64,000 nt of DNA from positions 1-64,000 of the forward strand of contig CAWEAT010000010.1 in the NCBI GenBank assembly GCA_963806935.1, in the 5' to 3' direction. Position 1 is the first letter of the stretch. The number at the start of each line of letters is the position of its first letter. Positions 9,496 through 19,690 of this stretch are shown one piece after another. The position numbers were made by a program, and so were the translations under genes. The notes under the pieces are model-generated. The model was not told the origin of the DNA and did no database searches. It saw only the letters and a list, made by a program, of their open reading frames with translations. The stretch is from Roseiarcus sp963806935 (lineage in GTDB: Bacteria; Pseudomonadota; Alphaproteobacteria; Rhizobiales; Beijerinckiaceae).

Positions 9496-10485
9496 GTGTA
9501 TGTGATCACCGGCGGCGCTGGATTCATCGGCTCCAACATCGCCGCGGCCCTCGATGAACAAGGCGCGGACATCGTCGTCAGCGACTGGCTTGGCGCGAAC
9601 GACTTCAAGTGGCGCAACATCGCCAAGCGTCGCCTGATGGACGTCGTAGCGCCCGAAGCGACGCTGGCTTTCCTGGAGGCCAATCGGGGAACGATTGCTG
9701 GCGTCATCCATATGGGAGCAATCTCGACGACGACCGAGACCGACATTGATGCGATCGTTCGCAACAACATTCGCCTCTCGATCGACCTTTGGACCTGGTG
9801 CGCGGGCGCGAACGTCCCGCTGGTCTATGCCTCGTCGGCGGCGACCTACGGCGACGGGCGCGAGGGCTTTCTAGACCGGTTCGACGCCGACTATCTGGCC
9901 CGGCTTCGGCCCCTCAATGCCTATGGGTGGAGCAAGGCTTTCTTCGACCGGTGGGTCCAGCACGCGGTTGCGACCGGCGCGCGGTGTCCGCCGCGCTGGT
10001 TCGGCCTCAAATTCTTCAACGTCTATGGCCCAAACGAATACCACAAGGGCGCCCAGCGCTCCGTCGCGGTTCAACTGCATGCACAGATCCGCGAAAGCGG
10101 CCGCGTTCGTCTGTTCCGTTCCGAGAATCCCGACTATCCCGACGGCGGGCAACTGCGCGATTTTGTCTGGGTCGGCGACTGTGTCCGCGTCGCGCTGTGG
10201 GCGTTGCAGGAACCGGTCGGAGAATCCGGCCTCTACAACGTCGGGTCAGGGACAGCGAGGACCTTCCTGGACAAGGCCAAGATCATATTCGCGGAAATGG
10301 GGGTTGCACCGCGCATCGACTTCATCGAGCTCCCGGCTGCATTGAAAAGCAAATACCAATATTACACGTGCGGGAGTATCGATAAGCTGCGTTCCGCCGG
10401 CTACACAGGCCCTTCCACCAGCCTTGAACACGGCTTGAGCCTTTATGTCAAAAAATACCTTAAATCAGCAGACGGCTATCAATGA
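9496..10485 (+). CDS. hldD: ADP-L-glycero-D-manno-heptose 6-epimerase
   Basis: Extended short-chain dehydrogenase that epimerises ADP-D-glycero-beta-D-manno-heptose to the L,D form, the heptose donor for LPS core. Seen: YVITGGAGFIGSN for NADP binding at the N-terminus, AISTTTETD, the catalytic LNAYGWSK (Tyr-x3-Lys), FNVYGPNEYHKG and RDFVWVGDC. Length 329 residues is normal. Start is a GTG (VYVITGG); the family usually begins MYIVTGG. It precedes the large GT9-like gene, whose product would use heptose, so the neighbourhood fits LPS core assembly. Confidence 0.93.
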   Translation: MYVITGGAGFIGSNIAAALDEQGADIVVSDWLGANDFKWRNIAKRRLMDVVAPEATLAFLEANRGTIAGVIHMGAISTTTETDIDAIVRNNIRLSIDLWTWCAGANVPLVYASSAATYGDGREGFLDRFDADYLARLRPLNAYGWSKAFFDRWVQHAVATGARCPPRWFGLKFFNVYGPNEYHKGAQRSVAVQLHAQIRESGRVRLFRSENPDYPDGGQLRDFVWVGDCVRVALWALQEPVGESGLYNVGSGTARTFLDKAKIIFAEMGVAPRIDFIELPAALKSKYQYYTCGSIDKLRSAGYTGPSTSLEHGLSLYVKKYLKSADGYQ

Positions 10486-10519
10486 GTCTCCGCCCCATTC
10501 GACAGAGCGAGGCAGCGAC

Positions 10520-13261
10520 ATGAATGAGGAATTCAAACCTGACGCGCTTCCCTCAGGTCTTGTTGAACGGAAGAACAAACAAGACGATCATCTGAACTCC
10601 GCAACGCTCGCCAACTTGAAGAATTTTATGATTCGCCGTCAGCTGCTGGTTATTGAAAATAAAAGAATAAAAGAATTACTTCTTGAAGCGGAGAAAGAGC
10701 TCAAGGCGAGCCGGCACAATTTCATCAATATTCTTGATCGCGTGCTCGCGTCTCTTCGCGCTCATCTCGCTCACCTCGATGAACTGGCCCGGGTCGAAAT
10801 TCTCAGAAGGCAGAGGCCGGAGAATCTGCCAAGAATGGCGGAGCGTTATGTTCGCCATAGAGTAAAAAGACTTTTCGGGTCTCTGAAACCGCGCGCCTCG
10901 ACGGGGATGGCCGACAAACCTGTTGCGACTGGCGTCCAAGATCCCGGCTGGCGGCTGCCGACGGTTCGGGAGCTTGACGCTTGGACTGCCTGGTTTGCCG
11001 AGAACGATCCTGGCGCGGTCAAGGCGTCGCGCTTTCGAAAGGACAGGATCCAGGTTGCTTTGGTTGTCAGCGGGGGGATCGGCGATTTCTTGAAGTCCAC
11101 TCACCTCGTGGGGCCTCTCTCAGACCATTTTTCCGCCGACCTCACGATCATCGCGGCCCAACGCGCAGCAGGCGAACTTGTGGCGCATAATCCTTATGTA
11201 AGAGACACATTTGTCCTGGTTAACAGGCATGTATACGATTTGGCCGACCATCTCGTTCATATACCCATCTTCGATTTGATCGTAGTTTGGAGATATCATG
11301 TTCAGTATGTGGTCCCCCGAGGGTCGAGAATCGCTGGTGAAACTATCGATTCTATCGAATCAAAATCCTCTTCTTTGAGACGAACGATAGATAAGTACCG
11401 CATACTGCACAGTGGTTACAAATTAAACTTAGCTTTTTCACGGGAAATGACCCAACTTGGGCTCTCGGCCATGAAGGTCAGTGTTGAGACCTCTGGTCTA
11501 CCGCACCGTAATCTAGGTCAGATACCTTTTTTCCCTGGTAAACAGTCGCTTAGAATTATCATATCACTGCTTATGAAGCCCTATGTGACCGTCCACCACG
11601 GCTTTGATTTGCTTTTTCTACCGCCCCGGACGAGGAATACCGACTACAGCTCGACGAAGAACATTTCGGTGCAGCAATGGCGTCAGATTGTGTCGCTCAT
11701 TCGAAAACAAGGAATTGATGTGATTCAGCTCGGTATCGCCGAAGAGGAGAAGATCGAAGGAGTCTCTCATTACTTAAATGGACAGACGTCTATCGAAGAG
11801 ACCGGTCTTTTGATAAAGCACAGTCTTTGCCACATCGATACCGAGGGAGGCCTCGTCCATCTCGCAAACGCAGTTCACACTCGGTGCGTGGTTCTATTCG
11901 GCCCCACGCCGGTCGAGTTTTTTGGCTATCCACAAAACATCAATCTGGAGCCGTTGGGCTGCAAGGCCTGCTGGTTCTCCACCCAAAACTGGCTCATCGA
12001 GTGTCCGCGGCATACGAGCGGTCCCGAGTGCATGACCGAGCACTCAGCCGCCAGCGTGGCGGCCGCAGCGAACAAGATCATTGCGGAGGCGGAAGACCTC
12101 TCGGCGAAGCTCGTCCTGGCTGAAACGCAATCCTCGCCGACGCCGTTGGCTGAAACAGTCGCGAAGGCGCAGTCCTTCTTGAGCCCTGACGCCGCAAATC
12201 GAACGTTGCTCATCCTTGATGATCTGGAGTGCGATGTCCGCTCGGAATTGTCCGACGGCGTCTTGGGCGGAAGCGATGTGATCTTATGCGCCGCCAATCC
12301 GCCGGACTTGGAGCCCGTCGACCGCATCAAGGGGCGGATTGAGTATGGTTCCTTACTCAATCTTCCGAGAGCGTCCGCGTCGATCGACGCCGCAATCTGG
12401 GTCGCGCGCGAAATGGAAGCCGATGTCGCCCCGTTTGCGCTCCGCGAGATCTTTAGAGTTCTGAAACCTGACGGCCAACTCGTTCTAGTGACTTCGGGCG
12501 AATTCCCGGGTTTGGACCTCGGCCGGTCCCTTTTGACGGCTCGAATCGCGTTCGATGAAGATCAGATGCCGTCCGCTCCGGTCTATTGTTGTTCCCTGCG
12601 CAAGAGCGCTCCAGCCCGTTCAGGATCGCCGATTTCAACAGGAAGTTCCGTGACCCCGGAACGGCGGAGCAAGGCAGCGGTCGATCCGACGCTTGCGCTC
12701 CTCGAGGACGAGAACAGGCGACAAATAACCCTTCTGCACGAAAGGTTAGTCGAGCAGGAAAAGGTGATGGACGAAGCGCGTGCTGTCGTGGACCGCGCAG
12801 TTCAGCGCGGGTTCGGCGGAGACGGATGGATTTGGATCTCTAATCTCTTTGCAGAGGGTTACCCGACCAAATTCTTCATGCGCGGATGGCACGGGGCCTT
12901 GGATTGGGTGATCTGGAGCCGGGAGAACAAGTGCCTTCTCATGTTGCCGTTTGACGAGGAACCGCCATCGGGCGGCCAAAGCTTGGAGCTGCAGCTTCAC
13001 CTCGCCCTTCCTCACACCAGTGCATCGAACCCGACGGCAATCGGGGTTCGCATCAACAACGGGCCTGTCGAAAATTTCATTCTGTCGACTGAGGACGAGT
13101 TTTTGACCGTTCGATCGTCCACCGATGGGTCGAAGTTTCGCGGCGTCGCTCTTATTGAGTTTCACCTCGGCGGTGAGATAAGCGCAGGGGAGAGCGAAAG
13201 ACTGTACGGCAGCATGCGGATGGGCGTGAAAAGGTTCCGCTACCGCGTCTTGAGCAGCTAG
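10520..13261 (+). CDS. Large GT9 (heptosyltransferase-like) / methyltransferase-like fusion protein
   Basis: About 913 residues from the ATG at 10520, which has a GAGGCAG upstream; an earlier in-frame ATG at 10445 overlaps hldD and has no ribosome-binding site. Layout: residues 20-110 charged and probably coiled coil; about 175-520 a GT9-type domain, with VVSGGIGDFLKSTHL at its start and DTEGGLVHLANAV then LFGPTPVEFFGYP at the donor site; about 550-665 a degenerate methyltransferase-like segment ending LREIFRVLKPDGQLVLVTSGEF; then a helical linker and a beta-rich C-terminal domain. In GT9 enzymes the motif binds ADP-heptose. Bases 11200-11850 are clearly more AT-rich than the flanks, suggesting transferred DNA. 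The fusion is unusual; the acceptor is unknown. Confidence 0.75.
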   Translation: MNEEFKPDALPSGLVERKNKQDDHLNSATLANLKNFMIRRQLLVIENKRIKELLLEAEKELKASRHNFINILDRVLASLRAHLAHLDELARVEILRRQRPENLPRMAERYVRHRVKRLFGSLKPRASTGMADKPVATGVQDPGWRLPTVRELDAWTAWFAENDPGAVKASRFRKDRIQVALVVSGGIGDFLKSTHLVGPLSDHFSADLTIIAAQRAAGELVAHNPYVRDTFVLVNRHVYDLADHLVHIPIFDLIVVWRYHVQYVVPRGSRIAGETIDSIESKSSSLRRTIDKYRILHSGYKLNLAFSREMTQLGLSAMKVSVETSGLPHRNLGQIPFFPGKQSLRIIISLLMKPYVTVHHGFDLLFLPPRTRNTDYSSTKNISVQQWRQIVSLIRKQGIDVIQLGIAEEEKIEGVSHYLNGQTSIEETGLLIKHSLCHIDTEGGLVHLANAVHTRCVVLFGPTPVEFFGYPQNINLEPLGCKACWFSTQNWLIECPRHTSGPECMTEHSAASVAAAANKIIAEAEDLSAKLVLAETQSSPTPLAETVAKAQSFLSPDAANRTLLILDDLECDVRSELSDGVLGGSDVILCAANPPDLEPVDRIKGRIEYGSLLNLPRASASIDAAIWVAREMEADVAPFALREIFRVLKPDGQLVLVTSGEFPGLDLGRSLLTARIAFDEDQMPSAPVYCCSLRKSAPARSGSPISTGSSVTPERRSKAAVDPTLALLEDENRRQITLLHERLVEQEKVMDEARAVVDRAVQRGFGGDGWIWISNLFAEGYPTKFFMRGWHGALDWVIWSRENKCLLMLPFDEEPPSGGQSLELQLHLALPHTSASNPTAIGVRINNGPVENFILSTEDEFLTVRSSTDGSKFRGVALIEFHLGGEISAGESERLYGSMRMGVKRFRYRVLSS

Positions 13262-13394
13262 GACCAACAATCTTTTGCCAGCAAATTCCGTGCTCGCTTG
13301 CAGGTATTCAGAGGGAACCTCTCTTAACCTGTTCAAGCCTGAAAAACGTAGGTCCGAGCGCGACAAGCTCGGGCCTGCGCCAAGGGACCGGTGA

Positions 13395-14456
13395 ATGCCC
13401 GTCAACCTGTTGATCTTCACGAATACAAGCTATCGCCGCGACTTCCGCAAATACCTCATGGGCGCTGCGGAGCGATCCGGCGGAAATGCGTTGCATCTAT
13501 CCGCTCGGGAAAAGCTCATCCTTTCCTGGGCGGGAGCCGAACGTGCAGAATATTCCGCGAACGGCAATTCCAACGAATTGCGACAGCTCATCAGGGACCG
13601 CCTCAAGCCTGGCCCGATCCTGGGGCTTACCGGACTCGGGGCGTCGAGATTGGACGGGCCAGAGGTCGTGTTCGTGTCGAACCTGCACAACGGTCTGCGC
13701 GATGTCCATTGGATATATGATGTCTATGACGATCTCCTCTACAGCGCCGCCGGCGAAGACCGCGTTCGCCGCCTTTTGGCCGATGCCGCCTGGCGTTGCC
13801 GGTGCGAACATTCGATCATCCTCGACCCGGAGCTCAGGAGCCGCTACCCGAGCGCCTACCATCTCGACAATGCCTCGCATGTCGGGCTTCTTCCCTCTGT
13901 CGCGACGGTCGACGCCAGGAAAATGGTCTTCATCGGATCGATAGACCGCCGCGTCGATTTCCGATGGCTCGATGCGCTCGCGGCGAATGACGTGACCATC
14001 GACATTTTCGGCTCGGTCCATGCCATCAACGCCGCCGAGACGCAGCAGGAGCTCGACGCGCTGATCCAACGCCGCCCAAATATTTCGCTGCATGGGCCGT
14101 ACGACAACGACGATCTGCCAGCCATCCTCGGCCAGTTTCGCACCGGGCTCCTGCCCTATCGCGTCGGCCACCCGATGACCGACCATGTCAATCCGGACAA
14201 ACTGCACCATTACCTGAGCGCCGGCCTCGAGGTCGTCGCATCCCCGATCCCGGCCGCGCTTCGACTGAAGCGCTATCTCAATCTGATGACGACCGACGGG
14301 GACTGGGCGAAGCTCTTGAGCGATTTGCCGACCGGCCGTCAGAACGATTGGCCGCGCGAGAGTTACACGTGGGATCGGCGCTGGGCCGAGCTCGTCAATT
14401 TCGTCCTGCCCGACGAGGCAGCCGTCAATGGGTCTCGTCCCGCCGCACAACCGTGA
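13395..14456 (+). CDS. GT-B type glycosyltransferase
   Basis: 353 residues with the two-domain GT-B look: an N-terminal half beginning VNLLIFTNTSYRRDFRKYL and a C-terminal donor-binding half starting KMVFIGSIDRRVDFRWL, then IDIFGSV, ISLHGPYDNDDLPAIL, FRTGLLPYRVG and DKLHHYLSAGLEVVASP. The last segment corresponds to the E-x7-E-type nucleotide-sugar loop of GT4-like enzymes, with HHYLSAGLEVV in place of the first Glu region. Reading frame intact. It follows the GT9 fusion by 133 bases on the same strand, so it likely belongs to the surface-glycan locus. Sugar specificity not predictable. Confidence 0.78.
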   Translation: MPVNLLIFTNTSYRRDFRKYLMGAAERSGGNALHLSAREKLILSWAGAERAEYSANGNSNELRQLIRDRLKPGPILGLTGLGASRLDGPEVVFVSNLHNGLRDVHWIYDVYDDLLYSAAGEDRVRRLLADAAWRCRCEHSIILDPELRSRYPSAYHLDNASHVGLLPSVATVDARKMVFIGSIDRRVDFRWLDALAANDVTIDIFGSVHAINAAETQQELDALIQRRPNISLHGPYDNDDLPAILGQFRTGLLPYRVGHPMTDHVNPDKLHHYLSAGLEVVASPIPAALRLKRYLNLMTTDGDWAKLLSDLPTGRQNDWPRESYTWDRRWAELVNFVLPDEAAVNGSRPAAQP

Positions 14457-14496
14457 ATGGAAGCGCGGCGCCGAAGCGCTTGTGCGCTCTCACGTC

Positions 14497-15448
14497 TTAA
14501 AGGGGGCGCACCCGTCCTGGAACGCCGAGCGGGCATTCCAAAGCGGCGCGGTCCCAGCCTCCGGTCTCGGCTGCGGCCGCATAGGTCGTCGACAGGAAGT
14601 CGAGCAGCAGGGCGTCCGGGTCCGGCGCTTGCGCGACCGCGTCGTAGGGCAGGATGAACTCTCCAAGCGTCGCATCGAAAGCGGCGCCGCGCGTCGCCTC
14701 CCGGTCGCGAAAACCCGCCGGTTCGGGATAGGCGTAGGCGTAGAAGGCGGCGCGCGGGAAGGCCTCATTGCCCGGCCAGAACCCGGCGCTGCTCACTTCG
14801 TGCGAATAGGCTTCGCGCGCGACGGCGTCGGGCAGGCCGGGCACGCCGCCCGGATGAAGCGGCGCGCGACGTCCGGAGAACCGGGTCACCGCGAGATCGA
14901 AGCTGCCCCAAAAGAAATGGACCGGGCTCGCCTTGCCCAGGAACCCGGTGCGGAAGAGCTTGAAGACGCGATCCGCCTGCAACAGCGCGCGCCAGAAACG
15001 ATGGGCGGCGGCGGCGTCATAGGCGGCGTGGATTCGGTCGTGCGAGAAACGAATCGGGTTCGGAACTTCGTTCGGCATCTGCGTTGATCGCGACCGCAAC
15101 GCCCATGCCGTCGAGAAGATCGACGGTCGCACGATAGAAATCGGCGACCGACTGCGGCCCGAGCGGAAGGGACCGTTCGGCGCCCCGGCTGGTTCGGACC
15201 ATGAGCCGATGGCCGACGAAATCGAACTCGATCTCGAATGTCTCCGCTCCGATCGGGATCGGCGATGTGCCAAGTCCTCGCGCCGTCACATAGAGCGGCG
15301 CTTGCCAGCCGTGATTGAGCCAGGGGGTGAGCGTGAGCCGGATCTTGCCGACGATCTGGGTCCAGAGATGCAAGGTCGCAAGCGTCTCCCGCCATGCCCC
15401 ATAGGCGAGATCGGGCCAGATTGCGTCAGCGCCGTCCATGGCGTTCAT
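14497..15448 (-). pseudogene. DUF5996 family protein, frameshifted
   Basis: Cytoplasmic protein of unknown function. The N-terminal half reads WPDLAYGAWRETLATLHLW, a hallmark of DUF5996, followed by GKIRLTLTPWLNHGW. The C-terminal half in another frame continues PNEVPNPIRFSHDRIHAAYD, then FWRALLQADRVFK, VHFFWGSFDLAVTRFSGR and PGNEAFPRAAFYAYAYPEP. The break is near 15080. Repaired length about 305 residues, normal for the family. It converges with the GT-B gene. No biochemical role is established. Confidence 0.8.
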
Positions 15449-15603
15449 TCGGGTCCTTCAGCCGAGGAAAGGCTCGTCGCCGCGGCGAGCAAGAAAACTC
15501 GCGCAGGATTGAACGGGCCGCAACAGTTTCCGCCATTATAAGTTTCGTTGGCCGCTCGTAAATCATGATGGTAATTGGCTCCTGCGAGATCAGGAATCAC
15601 GCG

Positions 15604-15861
15604 ATGTTTCGCAAAACGCTCATTGTCTTCGCCTTGGTAGGGGCGCTTTCATCACCGGCGCAGCAAGCGATCGCCCAGGATTCCCGGCCTGTCCATGGCG
15701 GCGGCTGGCCGATTCAGGGCGGGGTCAAACACCAGCCGACCCGGAGCGAGGTGGGAGGGGAATTCTCGCGGAGTCAGCAGGAAGAGACCGATAAGTTGTA
15801 CGATGAACTCATGTCGAACTACGGAGCAACACACCACTCAGGCAACGCGCGGATGCGGTGA
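15604..15861 (+). CDS. Small secreted protein of unknown function
   Basis: 85 residues starting MFRKTLIVFALVGALSSPA, a signal peptide probably cut after AQQAIAQ. The mature part is short and polar, with a distinctive HGGGWPIQGGVKHQPTRSEV stretch and a helical EETDKLYDELMSNY tail. An upstream in-frame ATG at 15565 gives a longer N-terminus without signal-peptide logic, so 15604 is preferred. It stands alone, converging with the SDR gene. I do not recognise the family. Confidence 0.65.
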   Translation: MFRKTLIVFALVGALSSPAQQAIAQDSRPVHGGGWPIQGGVKHQPTRSEVGGEFSRSQQEETDKLYDELMSNYGATHHSGNARMR

Positions 15862-15868
15862 TGCGACC

Positions 15869-15886
15869 CGGGGCTTCCTTGCCCCG
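15869..15886. terminator. GC hairpin between convergent genes
   Basis: Inverted repeat CGGGGC-TTCCTT-GCCCCG lies just after the small secreted protein stop and before the SDR stop, so it may end transcription from either side. It lacks a long T tract. Confidence 0.45.
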
Positions 15887-15899
15887 CCAGTCGCGCCGT

Positions 15900-16673
15900 T
15901 CATGTCCGCGGCAGGTCGACCCCGGAAATCTCCCGGCAGATGTCGATGAGCCTGTCTTGCAACGCTACGTCTCGCGTCTCGGGGTTCGGCTCGCGCCGCT
16001 TCAAGTGATAGAAATAGCCGCCGGTCGTCCGCGCGGCGGGTTCGTCGCTGGTCGCGAGCCACGCTTGCGTCAGATGCGCCTGATCGATGTCGTCGGGCGC
16101 GCCCGCTCCGCCCATCTTCGTCGCCACCCAGCCGGGCGTCAGCGCGTTCGACAGCACGTTCGGCCACAGACGCGCGACGGCGAACGCCAGCATGACGTCG
16201 TGCAGCTTGCTCTCTGCGTAAGCCGCCGATCCGTCCCAGCGCCGCTTGCGCCACAGGATGTCGTCGAGATGCGCATTGGCGCGGTCATGCATGCCCGAGC
16301 TCAGGTAGACAAGCCGCTTCGGCCTCTCGATCAGCGCGGTGAGGACATAGGGCGCGAGCGTGTTGATGGCGAACACATGCGGCAAGCCGTCGCCGGTGAC
16401 GCGGTGGCCTTCGCGGAACCCGACAGCGGCGTTGTGGATGACCGCATCGAAGCGGCCGAGCGCGTTGACCTGGCGGGCCACGTCCTTCGTGGCGGCGATG
16501 CTCGCGAGGTCGCCAACGACGACCGCTTCAGCCTTCGGCGCGGCCTTCTTCGCATCCGCCGCGCGCGCGTCGTTGCGCGCGTGCAGGACGACCTGATGGC
16601 CCTGATCGGCGAGATGCCGGCCAGCCATCAAACCGAGGCCGTCGGACGAACCGGTAATGAAGACGCGCGCCAT
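15900..16673 (-). CDS. Short-chain dehydrogenase/reductase
   Basis: 257-residue SDR. FITGSSDGLGLMAGRHL is the N-terminal TGxxxGxG nucleotide site, DLAS is the adenine-binding Asp region, VIHNAAVG corresponds to NNAG, SSGMH holds the catalytic Ser, and YAESKLHDV the Tyr-x3-Lys pair. NALTPGWVATKMGG is the usual loop after the active site. Similar to the retinol-dehydrogenase-like NAD(P)-dependent oxidoreductases of soil bacteria; the substrate is unknown. Stand-alone minus-strand gene. Confidence 0.88.
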   Translation of the reverse strand: MARVFITGSSDGLGLMAGRHLADQGHQVVLHARNDARAADAKKAAPKAEAVVVGDLASIAATKDVARQVNALGRFDAVIHNAAVGFREGHRVTGDGLPHVFAINTLAPYVLTALIERPKRLVYLSSGMHDRANAHLDDILWRKRRWDGSAAYAESKLHDVMLAFAVARLWPNVLSNALTPGWVATKMGGAGAPDDIDQAHLTQAWLATSDEPAARTTGGYFYHLKRREPNPETRDVALQDRLIDICREISGVDLPRT

Positions 16674-16829
16674 GCCATTCCTTCCATGTGCTCTGGGTAT
16701 GAATATAGGTGGCCCGGCGCGGCAGGCTGTGTAATCGAAGTGACGATTGCACGTTGTTCCAAATGCCGCTCGGCGTAGGTTCAGCGTTTGACGTCGTATG
16801 GCAAGATGGGAAGGACGGCGAGCCTCACC

Positions 16830-18154
16830 ATGTACCGCTCCGAAGACGACGCTATGAAAAACGGAACAGGAACGGGACTGAAGAAGCTGAATGACGCGAC
16901 GCTGAAGCCCGGCGATATCGTCCTCACTACGTCAACAGCTGCGGTTAGCAAAGCCGTTCGTTTTGCGACCCGCAGCGATATTTCGCACGCAATCATCCTG
17001 GTCGAGGATCACTCCGTTGTCGATGCAACGGCTGAGGGCGTACACGCCCGCAACACGCAGCGGCTTATGTTCGAGGATGAATGCTCGATCCACGTCCTGC
17101 GCCTACGCGAAGGGCCATCCGACGCACAACTTGCTACGCTCCTAACCTTCATGCGCGGGCACATCGGCACACAATACTCGGTCAGGGAGGCGATGTTGAC
17201 CGCGATCGGCGGTGCCCGTCAGCCGAGCAAGAAGCAGTTCTGCTCCCGAATTGTTGCGCAGGCTTTCGCCTCGGCAGGCATCTATCTCGTCCCGGATCCG
17301 AACTTCTGCTCGCCGGCCGATCTGAAAGATAGCCCTCTTTTGGTCGCGATCGCCGATACGACGCTCCCCGTTACCGTCGAGGAAGCAGCGTTGTGGGAAG
17401 GGACACTAGACGTCCCGCAAATGATGAGGGATGCGACCAACGCTTTTCTCAACGGTGCTCGATTGAAGAGCGGGGCGATCCAAACGTTCGACGACGTCCA
17501 CCGACATCTCGTGGCACACCCCGAAGACGATGACGGATTTGCCGGTTGCTCGAAACGTCGGGCTATCTCTCGATCTGGAAGGTCGACCGGGACCTGAACC
17601 CTTGGCAATATGATCTTGAACTCATGCGCGAGGCGCCAACCGACGAGATTGAGGAATATTGTTGGTACACCGTAGGGGCTGAGGACGCAGGGCCCAACCG
17701 ATACGTCGCCAACCGCGGCGCATATAAGCACTTTGCTGAACAATACGGCCTGCGTTTCTTTAGGGTGATGGCAGAGCTGTACGATCTCCTCGCCAGCGTC
17801 CATCAACGGCGCGTGGACGTCGCGATCGAGTGGCTCAAGTCAAATGGTCATCTCATCGCGTCGAGAAGATCGCATCTGACGCCACATAGTCCCGAATGGT
17901 TTAGCGCGCTCCAGCAATGGGACCCTGCAAAGGCGAACATGACGCGTACGCTGGTCGAGCTTGCTGGAAGGAGTGATATATGTTCGATTTGTGGCGACGA
18001 TCCCGCCAGCGACTATCTTCTAGAGGACGAACACCGCCCCCCCGGCGGACCTGACACGTTTCGGCTTTGCGACGACTGCCTCGAGATTTGCCGGGGGAGT
18101 GGCGAGCAGTTCACTCGGCTGGAAGGCGGAGAAACCCAGAATCATGGCGCGTAG
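16830..18154 (+). pseudogene. YiiX/NlpC-P60-like papain-fold peptidase with C-terminal zinc finger, frameshifted
   Basis: N-terminal 170 residues look like a permuted papain-fold amidase of the YiiX group: LKPGDIVLTTS, SDISHAIILVEDHSVVDAT (conserved His) and KKQFCSRIVAQAFASAGI (candidate catalytic Cys). A frameshift near 17545 (one base missing before TTGCTCGAA) joins to LLETSGYLSIWKVDRDLNPW, a helical middle part, and a C-terminal CSICGDD...LCDDCLEIC finger of C-x2-C...C-x2-C type, as in ClpX zinc-binding domains. Repaired length about 440 residues. GC is visibly lower than the neighbours, so the gene may be acquired. ATG at 16830 chosen; 16854 is possible. It stands alone. Function unknown; bacterial YiiX-type proteins are hydrolases of peptides or lipids. 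Confidence 0.65.
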
Positions 18155-18167
18155 ATGCTTCCGGCTG

Positions 18168-18226
18168 GGGTGTGGTTCCTCACTGTGGGAGCGGAGAAAC
18201 ACGAAGTGTCTCACCACGCACCCCGG
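18168..18226 (+). terminator. Long imperfect hairpin after the YiiX-zinc finger gene
   Basis: GGGGTGTGGT pairs with ACCACGCACCCC with a two-base bulge and a structured loop of about 40 bases. It follows the stop at 18154 by 14 bases. Could be a terminator or a small structured RNA. Confidence 0.35.
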
Positions 18227-18414
18227 GGTTGGTCTTGTATGTTCTATATTTTCATCGACAAACTGAGCGCTGCACTGGGCGGTGGCTGGACTTCCTCCGA
18301 GCGCACGACTCTTGTCTCGGCAACAGCAACCTCTCCATTAGCACGAGTCTACCCTGCCCTAAACGCGCCACAGCCTTAGACCTGAGGCTCGCCAAGACAG
18401 CCCCGGAGCCCGCC

Positions 18415-19672
18415 ATGACCACCCATCAGCGCAACTTTCCGTCGATCGACCCCGCGAAGCTCGAGCGGCTGGCGGAGACGGCGGTCAAGGTCGGGCTTGA
18501 GCTTGCAGCCGGGGCAGGACCTTTTCCTCACCGCGCCGGTCGCAGCGCTGCCGCTGGCGCGGGCGATCGTCGCCGAGGCTTACAAGGCGGGCGCGGGGCT
18601 GGTGACGCCGATCCTCTCCGACGAGGAGATGACGCTGGCGCGCTACCGCTTCGCCCCGGAGGCAAGCTTCGACCGCGCGCCCGGCTGGCTTTACGAAGGC
18701 GTCGGCAAAGCGTTCGGCGCCAACACGGCGCGGCTCGCCATCGTCGGCGAGGACCCGATGCTGCTCGCGCATGAGGACCCGGCCAAGGTCGCGCGCGCCA
18801 GCAAGGCCAACTCGATCGCCTACCAGCCGGCGCTCGAGAAGATCGCCGGCTTCGACATCAACTGGAACATCGTCGCCTATCCGACCGAATCCTGGGCGAA
18901 GCGTGTCTTTCCCGGCGAGACCGAGGACGTCGCCGTCGGCAGGCTCGCGGAAGCGATCTTCTCCGCTTCCCGCGTCGACAACGACGATCCGGTCGCCGCC
19001 TGGACCACACATAACGCTGCGCTGAGCCGCCGCACGCAATGGCTGAACGCAAGGAAATTTCACGCCCTGCACTATTCCGGACCGGGCACGGATCTGACCA
19101 TCGGGCTCGCCGACGGCCACGAGTGGGAGGGCGGCGCGGCGACGGCGAAGAACGGGATAACCTGCAATCCGAACATCCCGACCGAGGAGGTGTTCACGAC
19201 CCCGCATGCGCGCCGGGTGGACGGCCATGTCGTCAGCACCAAGCCGCTCTCCTATCAGGGCTCGCTGATCGACGGCATTGCGGTCAGGTTCGAAGCCGGA
19301 CGGATCGTCGAAGCGAAGGCCGCGCGCGGCGAGGACGTGCTCAATAAAGTGCTCGACAGCGACGACGGCGCGCGCCGCCTCGGCGAGGTCGCGCTGGTGC
19401 CGCATTCCTCGCCGATCTCGAAGAGCGGCCTCCTGTTCTTCAATACGCTGTTCGACGAGAACGCCGCCTGCCATATCGCGCTCGGGCAATGCTACGCGAA
19501 ATGCTTCGTCGGCGGCGACAAGCTCACTCCCGACGAGATCGCGGCGAGAGGCGGCAACAAGAGCATGATCCACATCGACTGGATGATCGGCTCGGACCGC
19601 ATCGACATCGACGGCGTCGATGCCGCCGGCGCCCGCACGCCGGTCTTCCGCAAGGGCGAATGGGCCTCCTGA
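18415..19672 (+). pseudogene. M29 family aminopeptidase (AmpS/PepS type), frameshifted
   Basis: Cytosolic metal-dependent aminopeptidase of thermophilic-aminopeptidase family M29. The start ATG at 18415 gives DPAKLERLAETAVKVGLEL; the frame then changes near 18497 (one extra T in GGGCTTGAGC) to LQPGQDLFLTAPVAALPLAR. Metal-site regions typical of M29 are visible: NIPTEEVFTTPHARRVDG, CHIALGQCY and KSMIHIDWMIGSDRIDIDG at the C-terminus. Repaired length about 418 residues, normal. It converges with the cytochrome b561 gene. Apart from the single indel the gene looks complete. Confidence 0.85.
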
Positions 19673-19690
19673 GCCCCAAAGAAGGGGGGT

